12,353 nucleotides of DNA from an uncultured Cellvibrio sp. (GTDB lineage Bacteria > Pseudomonadota > Gammaproteobacteria > Pseudomonadales > Cellvibrionaceae). The position numbers were made by a program, and so were the translations under genes. Under the pieces are notes generated by a model that had not been told where the DNA came from, searched no databases, and saw only the letters and a program-made list of their open reading frames with translations. Shown here piece after piece: positions 1 through 8,475 of the stretch. Where the stretch lies: the NCBI GenBank assembly GCA_946886255.1, contig CAMPIG010000095.1, forward strand, positions 1 to 12,353, written 5' to 3'. Position 1 is the stretch's first letter. The number at the start of each line of letters is the position of its first letter.

Positions 1-2316
1 CAGGTTGTTCAGCACCTCAAGCATTGCCGTGACCTGACCCGGAGTTTTGCCTACCGCGCATTCCCCCACTTTTGGCAGCAATGGCTCAAAGTGATGATGG
101 AGCACGCCGAGCGCGCCCGTTCTAACAAAGAACAAGTCGCCTTATTCGAAATTCAAAACCTGCTCAATGCCGTGCAACAGGCGGCGGAGCATGAGTTCAG
201 CCAACATCTGGGCAACGGCTTCGTTAAATTCAAGAACAAAACCCTCAACACGCTGACCGGCGAAGAGCGCTTCAGCGGCGATATGCTATCGCTGGTCGAG
301 CACTCCGACCTGGAAGAAACCATCGCCATCACCTCTATTACCCATCGCGCCGAGGCCTTTTATGCCGAGCCCCTGTGGGCGCTGCACCAGCGTTTGGCGT
401 TGCTGAATGATGGCGAGAAGCTGGATGAACGCAGCAATCCCGCCAGCCCGGTGCAATTTTGCGAAGCCCTGCGCAAAGTGCTCGCCAGTCTGGAAGTGGA
501 CGTTAAAACCAAAATTATTGGCTACAAGACCTTCGATCAGGAAGTTATCGGCAAATTGGATGCGCTTTATGACGAGATAAACCAATACCTCATCGGTCAC
601 CAATTGTTACCTAACCTGAAATTTGTTGCCGTCAATCAGGAAAGCACTGTGGCCCCGGGTCATGGACAGGCCGGGGAAAACGCGCAGGACGAAGAACTGG
701 ATGAGAGCCAACAGCGCCGCCGCGCCAGCGACCGCTTACTGACCGGAGAACTCAGCCCCAGCGATGTGCAATACCAATCCAGCTTATTTGGCGCTATTCG
801 TTTATTGCAAGCGCACGTCAACCATCAGATAGCCAGTACTGCAACGAATGCGCCCCAAGCCTTTACTGCACAGCAATTGCTTTACGCCAGTGGTATCGGC
901 AGTGGCAACCCCGCTGTCATGAATGCACCGGTGCAATCCACGCAAATTCTCACTAATGAACAATTGGTTGGCGTACTGCAACACCTTCAGGCCCAGGCGC
1001 TGAGCGCTACGAAACAGGTGATGGCTGCCAACCCCAGTCCCGCCAACCTGAATCTGGTTGCCCTGCCGCCGCAAACTGTAGGCGATATCAGCCTGCAAAT
1101 GTTGCAGGAGATTGCGTCCCAGCGTGAAGACGGCGCGGTGACCTCTACCGATATGCAGACCATCGACCTGGTAGGGATGCTGTTTGAATACATGCTCTCG
1201 GATGATCACCTCCCGGATTCCATCAAGGCATTACTGAGCTATCTGCACACGCCCTTCCTCAAGATCGCCTTCATCGACAAAGGCTTTTTTGAGCAACCGG
1301 AACACCCGGCGCGGATCTTGTTGAACAGCCTGGCAGAAGCCGGGGTGCGCTGGGTCGGCAACGACGGCAGTGAGCAACACGATATCTACACCAAGATCAA
1401 AACGACTGTTTTCCGCCTGCTGGAAGAATTCAAAAACGATGTGCGCATCTTTGCTGAATTGCTGCTGGAATTTAATGCCTACACCCACAACGTCGCTCGC
1501 CGCCAGGAACTGATGGAGCGCCGCGCGATGGAAAAAGTGCAAGGCGAAGAAAAATTGCGCGAAGCCAAATTGCAGGTGAATCAGGAGGTCCGCAACCGCA
1601 CCGATCACCGCGAGCTGCCCTCGGCTATTTTGTTGTTGCTGTTGCAACCCTGGTCTGACTACATGTCCTTTGTGTTGCTGCGCTACGGCGATAACTCCGA
1701 CAGCTGGCGCCGCTCGCTGGAAGTGGTTGACCAGTTGCTGTGGAGCATCGAACCCAAAACCCTGCAGATCGATAAACAACGCCAGATCGAGCTGCACGTA
1801 CCGCTGATGGCCGCGCTGGAGCGGGGCTTTGAAACCATTGGCTACGAACAGGGCAAAGGCCGCAAATTGATCGAAGCGGTTATCTCTTTACAAAAAATGG
1901 CACTGCAAAGTCGCAAAGCCGAACCTGCACCGGCGCCAATGCGGACTAAACTGGAAAGCATGGCGGCCGAAAAAGCCGGACAAATGGTTGCCGCCAACGA
2001 CCCGGTCACGCCGGAAGAAGCCAAGATTGTCGATAGCCTGAAGATGATTGAGTTTGGCACCTGGTTTGAATTCGAAGGTGGCAAACGCCTGAAAGTAGCC
2101 TGGTACAACAAGAAAACCCAGCATTACATGCTGGTGGATCAACAGGGGCGTAAAGTGTCCCTGAGTGCCGGTCTGCAGCTTGCTCGCGACATGATCGCGG
2201 GCAAGGCTAAAGTCATCATCGGCAGCACCAAACCCTTCTTCGAACGTGCACTGGAAAATATCTACCAGACGCTCAACGAGCGTGCAGAGACGTTAAAGGT
2301 CGGGAAAGCCCAGTAA
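1..2316 (+). CDS. DUF1631 family protein, 5' end missing
   Basis: The reading frame is open from the first base, so the gene starts upstream of the window. 771 codons plus TAA are visible, and the first in-frame ATG (base 91) is internal rather than the start. I assign the protein to the DUF1631 family from the central segment LHTPFLKIAFIDKGFF (visible residues 415-430) followed by HPAR (435-438), and from a C-terminal beta-rich module around residues 684-723 with W688 and W701. That module resembles the small barrel of PilZ-type proteins. No signal peptide or membrane segment is seen in the visible part, so it is probably cytoplasmic. Residues 500-530 are highly charged and probably helical. 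Members are sometimes labelled thymidine phosphorylase in databases, but nothing here supports an enzyme of that kind. The stop codon overlaps the start of the PilZ gene, which suggests co-translation and a shared role, perhaps in cyclic-di-GMP signalling (inference). The molecular function is unknown. Confidence 0.85.
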   Translation, partial: QVVQHLKHCRDLTRSFAYRAFPHFWQQWLKVMMEHAERARSNKEQVALFEIQNLLNAVQQAAEHEFSQHLGNGFVKFKNKTLNTLTGEERFSGDMLSLVEHSDLEETIAITSITHRAEAFYAEPLWALHQRLALLNDGEKLDERSNPASPVQFCEALRKVLASLEVDVKTKIIGYKTFDQEVIGKLDALYDEINQYLIGHQLLPNLKFVAVNQESTVAPGHGQAGENAQDEELDESQQRRRASDRLLTGELSPSDVQYQSSLFGAIRLLQAHVNHQIASTATNAPQAFTAQQLLYASGIGSGNPAVMNAPVQSTQILTNEQLVGVLQHLQAQALSATKQVMAANPSPANLNLVALPPQTVGDISLQMLQEIASQREDGAVTSTDMQTIDLVGMLFEYMLSDDHLPDSIKALLSYLHTPFLKIAFIDKGFFEQPEHPARILLNSLAEAGVRWVGNDGSEQHDIYTKIKTTVFRLLEEFKNDVRIFAELLLEFNAYTHNVARRQELMERRAMEKVQGEEKLREAKLQVNQEVRNRTDHRELPSAILLLLLQPWSDYMSFVLLRYGDNSDSWRRSLEVVDQLLWSIEPKTLQIDKQRQIELHVPLMAALERGFETIGYEQGKGRKLIEAVISLQKMALQSRKAEPAPAPMRTKLESMAAEKAGQMVAANDPVTPEEAKIVDSLKMIEFGTWFEFEGGKRLKVAWYNKKTQHYMLVDQQGRKVSLSAGLQLARDMIAGKAKVIIGSTKPFFERALENIYQTLNERAETLKVGKAQ

Positions 2317-2666
2317 TGACAGGAATAACCCACGATCGGACGCTACAGCGCCACGGTATTAATGGCGCGGTTGATGTATACGACAGCTTGCGCGACGTAT
2401 ACATCGGCCGGCTGGTCAACATCCACAGCGAAGGCCTGATGATCATCGGCGACGTGCGCCTTGAGGAAGACAAGCTCTACAAGCTCGACCTGCACCTGCC
2501 GGAACACGTCAATGGCCGCAACTCCATCCACATCGGTGTAGATTGCCTCTGGACCCGCAACGCCGACTACAACGGCAAACACTGGGCCGGCTTCAAGATT
2601 ATCGATATTTCACCGCAGGGTGCGGAGGATATTGAAGCTTTAGTGGGAGTGTTAGGGGAGGGATGA
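2316..2666 (+). CDS. Small PilZ-domain protein, likely cyclic-di-GMP receptor
   Basis: This 116-residue protein is about one PilZ domain long. R8 and R12 form the RxxxR motif that grips cyclic-di-GMP in PilZ domains. The second motif, usually (D/N)xSxxG, appears as N35-I-H37-S-E-G40, so the usual serine is histidine. The rest, with alternating beta-type residues and the segment VDCLWTRNADYNGKHWAGF, fits the PilZ barrel. The start ATG overlaps the upstream stop by one base (TAATG). No strong Shine-Dalgarno sequence sits at normal distance, which points to translational coupling with the DUF1631 gene. Moving the start downstream would remove the RxxxR motif, so this start is preferred. It is probably a soluble adaptor or receptor, but whether the altered second motif still binds ligand is open. 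The partner process (motility, adhesion or polysaccharide) cannot be told from the window. Confidence 0.85.
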   Translation: MTGITHDRTLQRHGINGAVDVYDSLRDVYIGRLVNIHSEGLMIIGDVRLEEDKLYKLDLHLPEHVNGRNSIHIGVDCLWTRNADYNGKHWAGFKIIDISPQGAEDIEALVGVLGEG

Positions 2667-2765
2667 TCCGATCCGACATTCCCCGCGTCACTCCGACCGC
2701 TTTATAAAAAGACGACCGCGCGTTAATCCATCTCATAAACAATATCAGACACCGTTTATTGCTCT

Positions 2766-2780
2766 CGCTGAAAATCAGCG
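2766..2780. repeat. Short hairpin after the PilZ gene
   Basis: CGCTGA, a three-base AAA loop, then TCAGCG: a perfect 6-bp stem about 100 bases after the PilZ stop. No T-run follows directly (a run of five T comes about 15 bases later), so it is a poor intrinsic terminator. It may be part of a 3' untranslated structure or a chance palindrome. Confidence 0.35.
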
Positions 2781-2835
2781 CATCCTCAATTCGCTTTTTA
2801 TTTCTAAATAAAAAATTTGAAAATCCAATTTATTC

Positions 2836-2857
2836 GCGTTTCGCTTAAGCGAAGCGT
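2836..2857 (+). terminator. Candidate terminator or operator palindrome
   Basis: A perfect 14-bp palindrome, TTCGCTTAAGCGAA (2840-2853), is extended on both sides by GCG-type pairing with G-T wobbles. After it comes AAATATTATTTTTTC. The T-run begins about 8 bases past the stem, which is further than in a classic terminator. It could end the DUF1631/PilZ transcript weakly. Because it is a symmetrical palindrome in a promoter region, it could instead bind a dimeric regulator of the glg operon. The sequence does not decide between these. Confidence 0.4.
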
Positions 2858-2986
2858 AAATATTATTTTTTCAAGCGCAATCATCATCGCAATTTAGAAA
2901 ATTTATTTTTTGGCACATTATTTCCGCGTTTTGAAGTCTTTATGTTTTCATCCGAACATAGGTTTTTATTCAATGAGCGCACCATA

Positions 2987-3009
2987 AAGGCTATTGGTGA
3001 AATAGCCTT
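2987..3009 (+). promoter_or_regulatory. Strong stem-loop in the putative glgE leader
   Basis: AAGGCTATT, a five-base GGTGA loop, then AATAGCCTT: a perfect 9-bp stem about 110 bases before the glgE start. The bases after it (GGAAAAGTGC) contain no T-run, so it is not an intrinsic terminator. If transcription starts upstream of it, the hairpin would lie in the 5' leader of the glgE-treS-glgB message and could affect its stability or translation (inference). No known riboswitch class is recognised. Confidence 0.4.
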
Positions 3010-3107
3010 GGAAAAGTGCTGCTAACCGCTACACATGAGCGTGTAACTCTTTTCGTTTCTGCTGCCCAGCATCAGCAAGGCTTTACCGAGGATGCAAGAC
3101 GCAAAAG

Positions 3108-3117
3108 AGAGGAAGGG
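3108..3117 (+). promoter_or_regulatory. Ribosome binding site that sets the glgE start
   Basis: AGAGGAAGGG lies 4 bases before ATG 3122, with its AGGA core 8 bases before. This is a strong purine-rich Shine-Dalgarno sequence at normal distance. The earlier in-frame ATG at 3092 would place this site inside the coding region and has no comparable site of its own. Confidence 0.75.
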
Positions 3118-3121
3118 TACG

Positions 3122-5131
3122 ATGTCGCTCGCCGAAAACAGAATTCATACCGCAGTACATCCTATAGATGTGCAAGCCGCCGTAAAGCTACCACGCATTG
3201 CTATAGAAAATATTGAGCCTGTCATCGAAGCGGGGCGTTTCGCTGCTAAAGGTACTGTCGGAAGTCTACTAACAGTCAGTGCGGTAATTTTCTCTGATAC
3301 TCACGATAAGTTGGCAGCAGCGGTGCTTTGGCGCATGCAGTCTGAAGAAAAGTGGCAAAGGCTCCCATTAAAAGAATTGGGTAATGATCAATGGCAAGCG
3401 TCATTTATGCCACCGCGCGCCGGCATAATAGAATTTGCCGTCGAAGCCTGGTGGGATGTTTATGCGACCTATGTTTACGAGCTCACCAAAAAACATTCTG
3501 CTGGGGTACCGATAGCGCTTGAGTTGCACGAAGGGGAGTTATTGGTGCGCGCGATTGCCGAGCGCGCTTCCGAACAGCAACTCGCACAAGTCAATGAACT
3601 GCTGCAGCACTTGCAGGCAGCGGGCAATGATGACGAGCGTCTTACGGTTTTACTCGCGCCGAAAACCGCGCAAATAATGGGAAATATAGAAGAGCATCCA
3701 CACCAGACACGCAGCCCGATTTATCTCATCGATGTAGAGCGCAAACTGGCCCAGTTTGCGAGTTGGTATGAGTTGTTCCCGCGCTCTGCCAGTAATGATC
3801 CACAACGCCACGGCACATTCAACGATGTAATTGAGCGGTTGCCGGCGATCAGTGCCATGGGCTTTGACGTGCTTTATTTTCCACCTATTCATCCCATCGG
3901 CAAGCGCAACCGCAAAGGGCGTAACAATTCTCTCATTGCCAACGTCGATGATCCAGGTAGCCCCTACGCTATCGGGAGTGCAGAAGGTGGGCATGAAGCG
4001 ATACATCCGGAGTTGGGTACGCAGGAAGATTTTCGCGCGTTGGTAAAAGCCGCGCGTGACTACAAACTCGAGATTGCGCTCGACTTTGCGATTCAGTGTG
4101 CGCCCGATCATCACTGGCTGGCGGAGCATCCAGGCTGGTTCAGTTGGCGACCGGACGGCAGTATTCGTCACGCAGAAAATCCACCCAAGAAATACGAAGA
4201 CATCGTCAATGTGGATTTCTATGCGGAAGCATCAATCCCGGATTTGTGGCTCGCGTTGCGCGACGTGGTTGAGGGTTGGGTAGAGTTGGGTGTGACCCTC
4301 TTTCGTGTGGATAACCCTCATACAAAACCGCTGCCTTTCTGGGAATGGTTGATCGCCGATATCCGTCATAAGTATCCCGATGTTATTTTTCTCGCGGAAG
4401 CGTTCACCAAGCCGGCGATGATGGCGCGTCTGGGTAAAATTGGTTTCAGCCAAAGCTACACCTATTTCACCTGGCGCAATACCAAAGCTGAATTGGAAGC
4501 GTATTTCACTGAACTTAACGAAGCTCCGTGGCGCGACTGCTATCGCCCGAATTTTTTCGTTAACACGCCGGACATCAATCCACGCTTCTTGCACAACAGC
4601 GGGCGACCGGGCTTTTTAATTCGCGCGGCACTCGCCACCATGGGCTCGGGTTTGTGGGGCATGTATTCCGGTTTTGAAATTTGTGAAGCCGAACCTGTTC
4701 CGGGAAAAGAGGAATATCTCAATTCCGAGAAATATGAAATTCGTGCACGGGACTATTTTGCACCGGGCAATATCAATGCGGAGATCGCCCAACTCAATCG
4801 CATTCGCCGGTTAAATCCTGCATTACAAACGCATCTCGGCTTTAAAGCCTACCAAGCAGACAACGACAATATCCTCTATTTCGGTAAGCGCACACCGGAC
4901 CTCAGTAATTTTATTTTGATCGCTATCAACCTCGATCCGTTTCACGCCCATGAAGCGTCGTTTGAATTACCGCTGTGGGAATTCGGTTTGCCGGATTTCC
5001 ATAGTATGCACGGCGAAGATTTAATGAACGGCCATACCTGGACCTGGTATGGCAAAACCCAGTGGATGCGTCTGGAGCCCTGGCATCAGCCATTTGGTAT
5101 CTGGCGTATTCACCCGGCCCCCAAAAATTAA
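3122..5131 (+). CDS. glgE: Alpha-1,4-glucan:maltose-1-phosphate maltosyltransferase GlgE
   Basis: This enzyme transfers maltosyl units from maltose 1-phosphate to the non-reducing end of an alpha-1,4-glucan, the polymerising step of the GlgE pathway in the cytoplasm. It belongs to glycoside hydrolase family 13 and has 669 residues, the usual size. An N-terminal beta-sandwich region (about residues 20-200) is followed by the catalytic barrel. The three expected catalytic residues are present: nucleophile D397 in FRVDNPHTKP, acid/base E426 in FLAEAFTKP, and D484 in NTPDI. The segments HPIGKRNRKGR and PPKKYEDIVNVDF are also typical of GlgE and separate it from other GH13 enzymes. The start is placed at 3122 because of the strong ribosome binding site; the longer frame from 3092 adds ten residues with no support. 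It is first in a three-gene operon, with treS-mak 20 bases downstream. No defects are seen. Confidence 0.96.
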   Translation: MSLAENRIHTAVHPIDVQAAVKLPRIAIENIEPVIEAGRFAAKGTVGSLLTVSAVIFSDTHDKLAAAVLWRMQSEEKWQRLPLKELGNDQWQASFMPPRAGIIEFAVEAWWDVYATYVYELTKKHSAGVPIALELHEGELLVRAIAERASEQQLAQVNELLQHLQAAGNDDERLTVLLAPKTAQIMGNIEEHPHQTRSPIYLIDVERKLAQFASWYELFPRSASNDPQRHGTFNDVIERLPAISAMGFDVLYFPPIHPIGKRNRKGRNNSLIANVDDPGSPYAIGSAEGGHEAIHPELGTQEDFRALVKAARDYKLEIALDFAIQCAPDHHWLAEHPGWFSWRPDGSIRHAENPPKKYEDIVNVDFYAEASIPDLWLALRDVVEGWVELGVTLFRVDNPHTKPLPFWEWLIADIRHKYPDVIFLAEAFTKPAMMARLGKIGFSQSYTYFTWRNTKAELEAYFTELNEAPWRDCYRPNFFVNTPDINPRFLHNSGRPGFLIRAALATMGSGLWGMYSGFEICEAEPVPGKEEYLNSEKYEIRARDYFAPGNINAEIAQLNRIRRLNPALQTHLGFKAYQADNDNILYFGKRTPDLSNFILIAINLDPFHAHEASFELPLWEFGLPDFHSMHGEDLMNGHTWTWYGKTQWMRLEPWHQPFGIWRIHPAPKN

Positions 5132-5151
5132 TTTAAGGGTAAGGTGATCCA

Positions 5152-8100
5152 ATGGCTCGACGCGCTAAGCCTGCGGCCTTTCTGAAAGATCCGCTGTGGT
5201 ACAAGGACGCGATTATTTATCAGGTGCACGTGAAATCGTTTTATGATTCCAATAACGATGGCATCGGCGATTTTCCTGGCTTGATTGAAAAACTCGATTA
5301 CATCGCGGATTTGGGCGTGAATACTATTTGGCTGTTGCCATTCTATCCATCGCCACGCCGCGACGATGGATACGATATTGCCGAATACCGCGCTGTGCAT
5401 TCCGATTACGGCTCTATGGCCGATGCGCGTCGATTTATTGCGGAGGCGCATCGTCGCGGCTTGCGCGTGATTACGGAATTGGTTATTAACCATACCTCCG
5501 ATCAACACCCCTGGTTTCAGCGTGCGCGCCACGCTAAAAAAGGTTCCAAGGCGCGCGATTATTATGTGTGGTCCGATAGTCCGGAAAAATATTCCGGCAC
5601 GCGCATTATTTTTCTCGATACCGAAAACTCCAATTGGACCTGGGACCCGGTAGCTGGCCAGTATTTTTGGCATCGCTTTTACTCGCACCAACCGGACTTA
5701 AACTTTGATAATCCGCAAGTAATGCGAGAAGTGTTAAGCGTAATGCGCTTTTGGCTCGATTTGGGTGTAGACGGTCTGCGTTTGGATGCGATTCCTTATT
5801 TGATTGAGCGCGACGGCACGAACAACGAAAATTTGCCTGAAACACATGACGTACTGAAAAAAATCCGCGCTGAGTTGGACGCAAAATATCCCGACCGTAT
5901 GCTGCTCGCCGAAGCCAACCAATGGCCGGAAGATACGCAACTCTACTTTGGCGGAAAAGATGGCGGTGAGGGCGACGAGTGCCACATGGCCTTTCACTTT
6001 CCATTGATGCCGCGTATGTATATGGCCATCGCGCAGGAAGACCGCTATCCCATTATCGATATATTACGGCAGACACCGGAGATCCCGTCCAATTGCCAGT
6101 GGGCGATTTTTTTGCGCAACCATGATGAGTTAACGCTGGAAATGGTGACCGATAAAGAGCGCGATTATTTATGGAATTATTACGCTGCTGATCGTCGCGC
6201 GCGCATTAATCTGGGTATTCGCCGCCGCCTGGCACCACTGGTTGAACGCGACCGCCGTCGCGTCGAATTGTTAAACAGTTTGCTGTTGTCCATGCCGGGT
6301 ACGCCGACCTTATACTATGGTGATGAAATCGGTATGGGCGATAATATTTTTCTCGGTGACCGTGATGGTGTGCGCACGCCGATGCAATGGTCCGTTGATC
6401 GCAACGGCGGTTTTTCGCGCGCTGATCCAGCGAGCCTGGTTTTGCCTCCAGTGCAAGATCCGCTATATGGATTTCAGACTATCAATGTAGAATCGCAAGC
6501 GCGCGATCCGCATTCACTGCTGAACTGGACGCGCAGAATGCTCGCCCTGCGCAAGCAGCAAAAAGCCTTTGGTCGCGGCACGCTTAAGATGCTTGCACCC
6601 ACTAATCGTCGTATTCTTGCTTACGTGCGTGAATACACCGGTGTTGATGGCCGCCATGAAGTCATTCTTTGCGTAGCCAATTTATCGCGCGTGGCACAGG
6701 CAGCAGAGTTGGATCTTTCTGCGTTTAACGGCAAAGTACCCGTCGAGATGGTAGGTGGTGCACCTTTCCCGCCCATTGGTGAATTTTATTATCAACTGAC
6801 TTTGCCCCCTTACGCTTTTTATTGGTTCTTGCTGGCTGATGAAACGCAAATGCCCGCATGGCACATTGCCCCGGTTGAACGTATGCCGGAGTTGCCAACA
6901 CTGGTTATCAAACGGCATCTATCTGAACTTCTGCAAGCACCGGCGCGCACCACACTTGAGCGCGAATCACTGCAAGCTTACTTACCCAAGCGACGCTGGT
7001 TTGCCGGACATGATGAAACAGCTGGCGGTGATGTACGCATGCTTTATGCACTGCCCTTCAGCGAAGAGGGAGATATTTCAGTACTCGCCGAAGTGGAACT
7101 AAACGTGAATGGAAACCTGAGCCAATATCAGTTGCCGTTGTGTTTTATTCCCGAAAAAGATCCCCATACGCCCCGGCAAGAAGCCTTGGCTCTGGCACGT
7201 TTGCGGCGCGGCCGCGAAGTGGGTTTATTGACGGATGCATTAACACTGCCGGCATTTACACGGCAGGTGCTGCGTAATTTACGCAACCAATATGTGATGC
7301 AGTGGGACGGCGGTGAAATACAATTTATCGGCACCACGCAATTGAATCACGTTGAAGATAAACCGACCGACGAAGTGAATGTACTTTCTGCGGAGCAATC
7401 CAATACTTCCGTTATTATTGGCGATTCGATGGTGCTGAAAGTTATTCGCCGTGTGGTACAAGGTATTCATCCGGAGAGCGAAATCGGCGGCTATCTCACT
7501 GAGCAAGGCTATTCAAATATCGCGCCTATGCTCGGTGAAGTGCGTCGCATGGATGCGCAAGGAAAACCGCATACGTTAATGATTTTGCAGGGCTTTCTCA
7601 GCAATCAAGGCGATGCCTGGCAGTGGACGCAGGATACTCTCGAGCGAGCCATTCGCGATCAACTGGCCGGTGGTATATCGCTGGTTGAGAATCAATATAC
7701 GGCGATGTCAGAGCTGGAAGTCTTTGCGTACAAACTTGGTCAACGCTTGGGTGAAATGCATTTAACGCTTGCAAAACCTTCCGACAATCCGGAATTCGGT
7801 TCGCTGCCCGTCACCACTGTAGAGACAGATGCATGGGCCAAAAATATCAGCGAGTTGGTGCGTCAGGCGTTGGATGCCATCAGCACCGGCTACGTATTTG
7901 GGCCGGAAGGGACGCGCTATTCCAGTTGGTTGCTCGCGCATCGCGAGGAGTTGATTGCGCTCGTGCACAGACTCGCTGCGGAATCTGCTGGCGGTATTCG
8001 CACGCGTGTGCATGGCGATTTACATTTGGGTCAGGTCCTTGTTGTAGGTGGTGACGCTTACTTTATTGATTTTGAAGGTGAGCCTAATCGGACGATGGCT

Positions 8101-8475
8101 GAACGCCGTGATCGCCAGAGCCCACTGAAAGACGTTGCGGGCATGTTACGCTCGTTCGATTACGCCGCGGCGATGGCAATACGTGATGCGCAGAGTACCG
8201 ATGAATCGGCCGAAGCAGAAAAAGCGCGACGCACTATTGCAGCACAGTACCTCAACCAAACGCGTCATGCATTCCAGAATGCCTATTGCGAAGCTGCTGC
8301 AGGTTTACCCCATGCCTGGAATGTATGTCATGGACCGGACGCCGCGCTGGCATTATTCCGCATCGAAAAAGCCGCTTACGAAATACTTTACGAAGCCAAT
8401 TTCCGTCAGGAGTGGCTCGATGTACCGCTGCAAGGTCTGATGGATATTACCCAACATTATTTGGAGCGTAATTAG
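5152..8475 (+). CDS. treS: Fused trehalose synthase / maltokinase (TreS-Mak)
   Basis: One 1107-residue polypeptide carries two activities. The N-terminal part (about 1-560) is a GH13 trehalose synthase that interconverts trehalose and maltose. Its catalytic residues are D212 in GLRLDA, E254 in LLAEANQW, and D325 in RNHDE. The C-terminal part (about 575-1107) is a maltokinase (Mak/Pep2) that uses ATP to make maltose 1-phosphate. It shows RRWFAG (614-619) of the N-terminal cap, the catalytic loop HGDLHLGQ (954-961, D956), and the metal-binding DFEGEP (973-978). The fold is like aminoglycoside kinases. Such fusions, about 1100 residues long, are common in pseudomonads and relatives. AAGG seven bases before the ATG supports the start. 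Its product is the substrate of GlgE just upstream, and its stop overlaps the glgB start. Fusion would keep the two steps in equal amounts and may limit loss of free maltose (inference). Confidence 0.96.
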   Translation: MARRAKPAAFLKDPLWYKDAIIYQVHVKSFYDSNNDGIGDFPGLIEKLDYIADLGVNTIWLLPFYPSPRRDDGYDIAEYRAVHSDYGSMADARRFIAEAHRRGLRVITELVINHTSDQHPWFQRARHAKKGSKARDYYVWSDSPEKYSGTRIIFLDTENSNWTWDPVAGQYFWHRFYSHQPDLNFDNPQVMREVLSVMRFWLDLGVDGLRLDAIPYLIERDGTNNENLPETHDVLKKIRAELDAKYPDRMLLAEANQWPEDTQLYFGGKDGGEGDECHMAFHFPLMPRMYMAIAQEDRYPIIDILRQTPEIPSNCQWAIFLRNHDELTLEMVTDKERDYLWNYYAADRRARINLGIRRRLAPLVERDRRRVELLNSLLLSMPGTPTLYYGDEIGMGDNIFLGDRDGVRTPMQWSVDRNGGFSRADPASLVLPPVQDPLYGFQTINVESQARDPHSLLNWTRRMLALRKQQKAFGRGTLKMLAPTNRRILAYVREYTGVDGRHEVILCVANLSRVAQAAELDLSAFNGKVPVEMVGGAPFPPIGEFYYQLTLPPYAFYWFLLADETQMPAWHIAPVERMPELPTLVIKRHLSELLQAPARTTLERESLQAYLPKRRWFAGHDETAGGDVRMLYALPFSEEGDISVLAEVELNVNGNLSQYQLPLCFIPEKDPHTPRQEALALARLRRGREVGLLTDALTLPAFTRQVLRNLRNQYVMQWDGGEIQFIGTTQLNHVEDKPTDEVNVLSAEQSNTSVIIGDSMVLKVIRRVVQGIHPESEIGGYLTEQGYSNIAPMLGEVRRMDAQGKPHTLMILQGFLSNQGDAWQWTQDTLERAIRDQLAGGISLVENQYTAMSELEVFAYKLGQRLGEMHLTLAKPSDNPEFGSLPVTTVETDAWAKNISELVRQALDAISTGYVFGPEGTRYSSWLLAHREELIALVHRLAAESAGGIRTRVHGDLHLGQVLVVGGDAYFIDFEGEPNRTMAERRDRQSPLKDVAGMLRSFDYAAAMAIRDAQSTDESAEAEKARRTIAAQYLNQTRHAFQNAYCEAAAGLPHAWNVCHGPDAALALFRIEKAAYEILYEANFRQEWLDVPLQGLMDITQHYLERN

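Larger units (their letters stand above)
2667..3121. other. AT-rich intergenic region upstream of glgE
   Basis: These 455 bases carry no convincing gene. The middle part (about 2780-2970) is much richer in A and T than the flanking genes, as expected for a promoter region. It holds three inverted repeats, listed separately, at 2766-2780, 2836-2857 and 2987-3009. The end of the DUF1631/PilZ transcript and the promoter of the glg operon should both lie here. I could not pick a sigma-70 promoter with good -35 and -10 boxes at proper spacing. Short ATG-led frames at 2973 (MSAP, stop) and 3035 (MSV, stop) are too small to support as genes. Confidence 0.8.

Noticed and set aside
1231..1797. Long minus-strand reading frame (188 codons) opposite the DUF1631 gene
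   Set aside because: It is the antisense shadow of a well-supported coding frame; the composition is rich in Q, F and H as expected from reverse reading, with no family signature.
2910..2927. Possible sigma-54 promoter (TTGGCAC at 2910-2916)
   Set aside because: The -24 box is perfect, but at the required spacing the -12 element has CC in place of the essential GC.
3092..3121. Longer glgE start at ATG 3092, adding ten residues
   Set aside because: The strong Shine-Dalgarno sequence at 3108-3117 would fall inside the coding region, and 3092 has no comparable site of its own.
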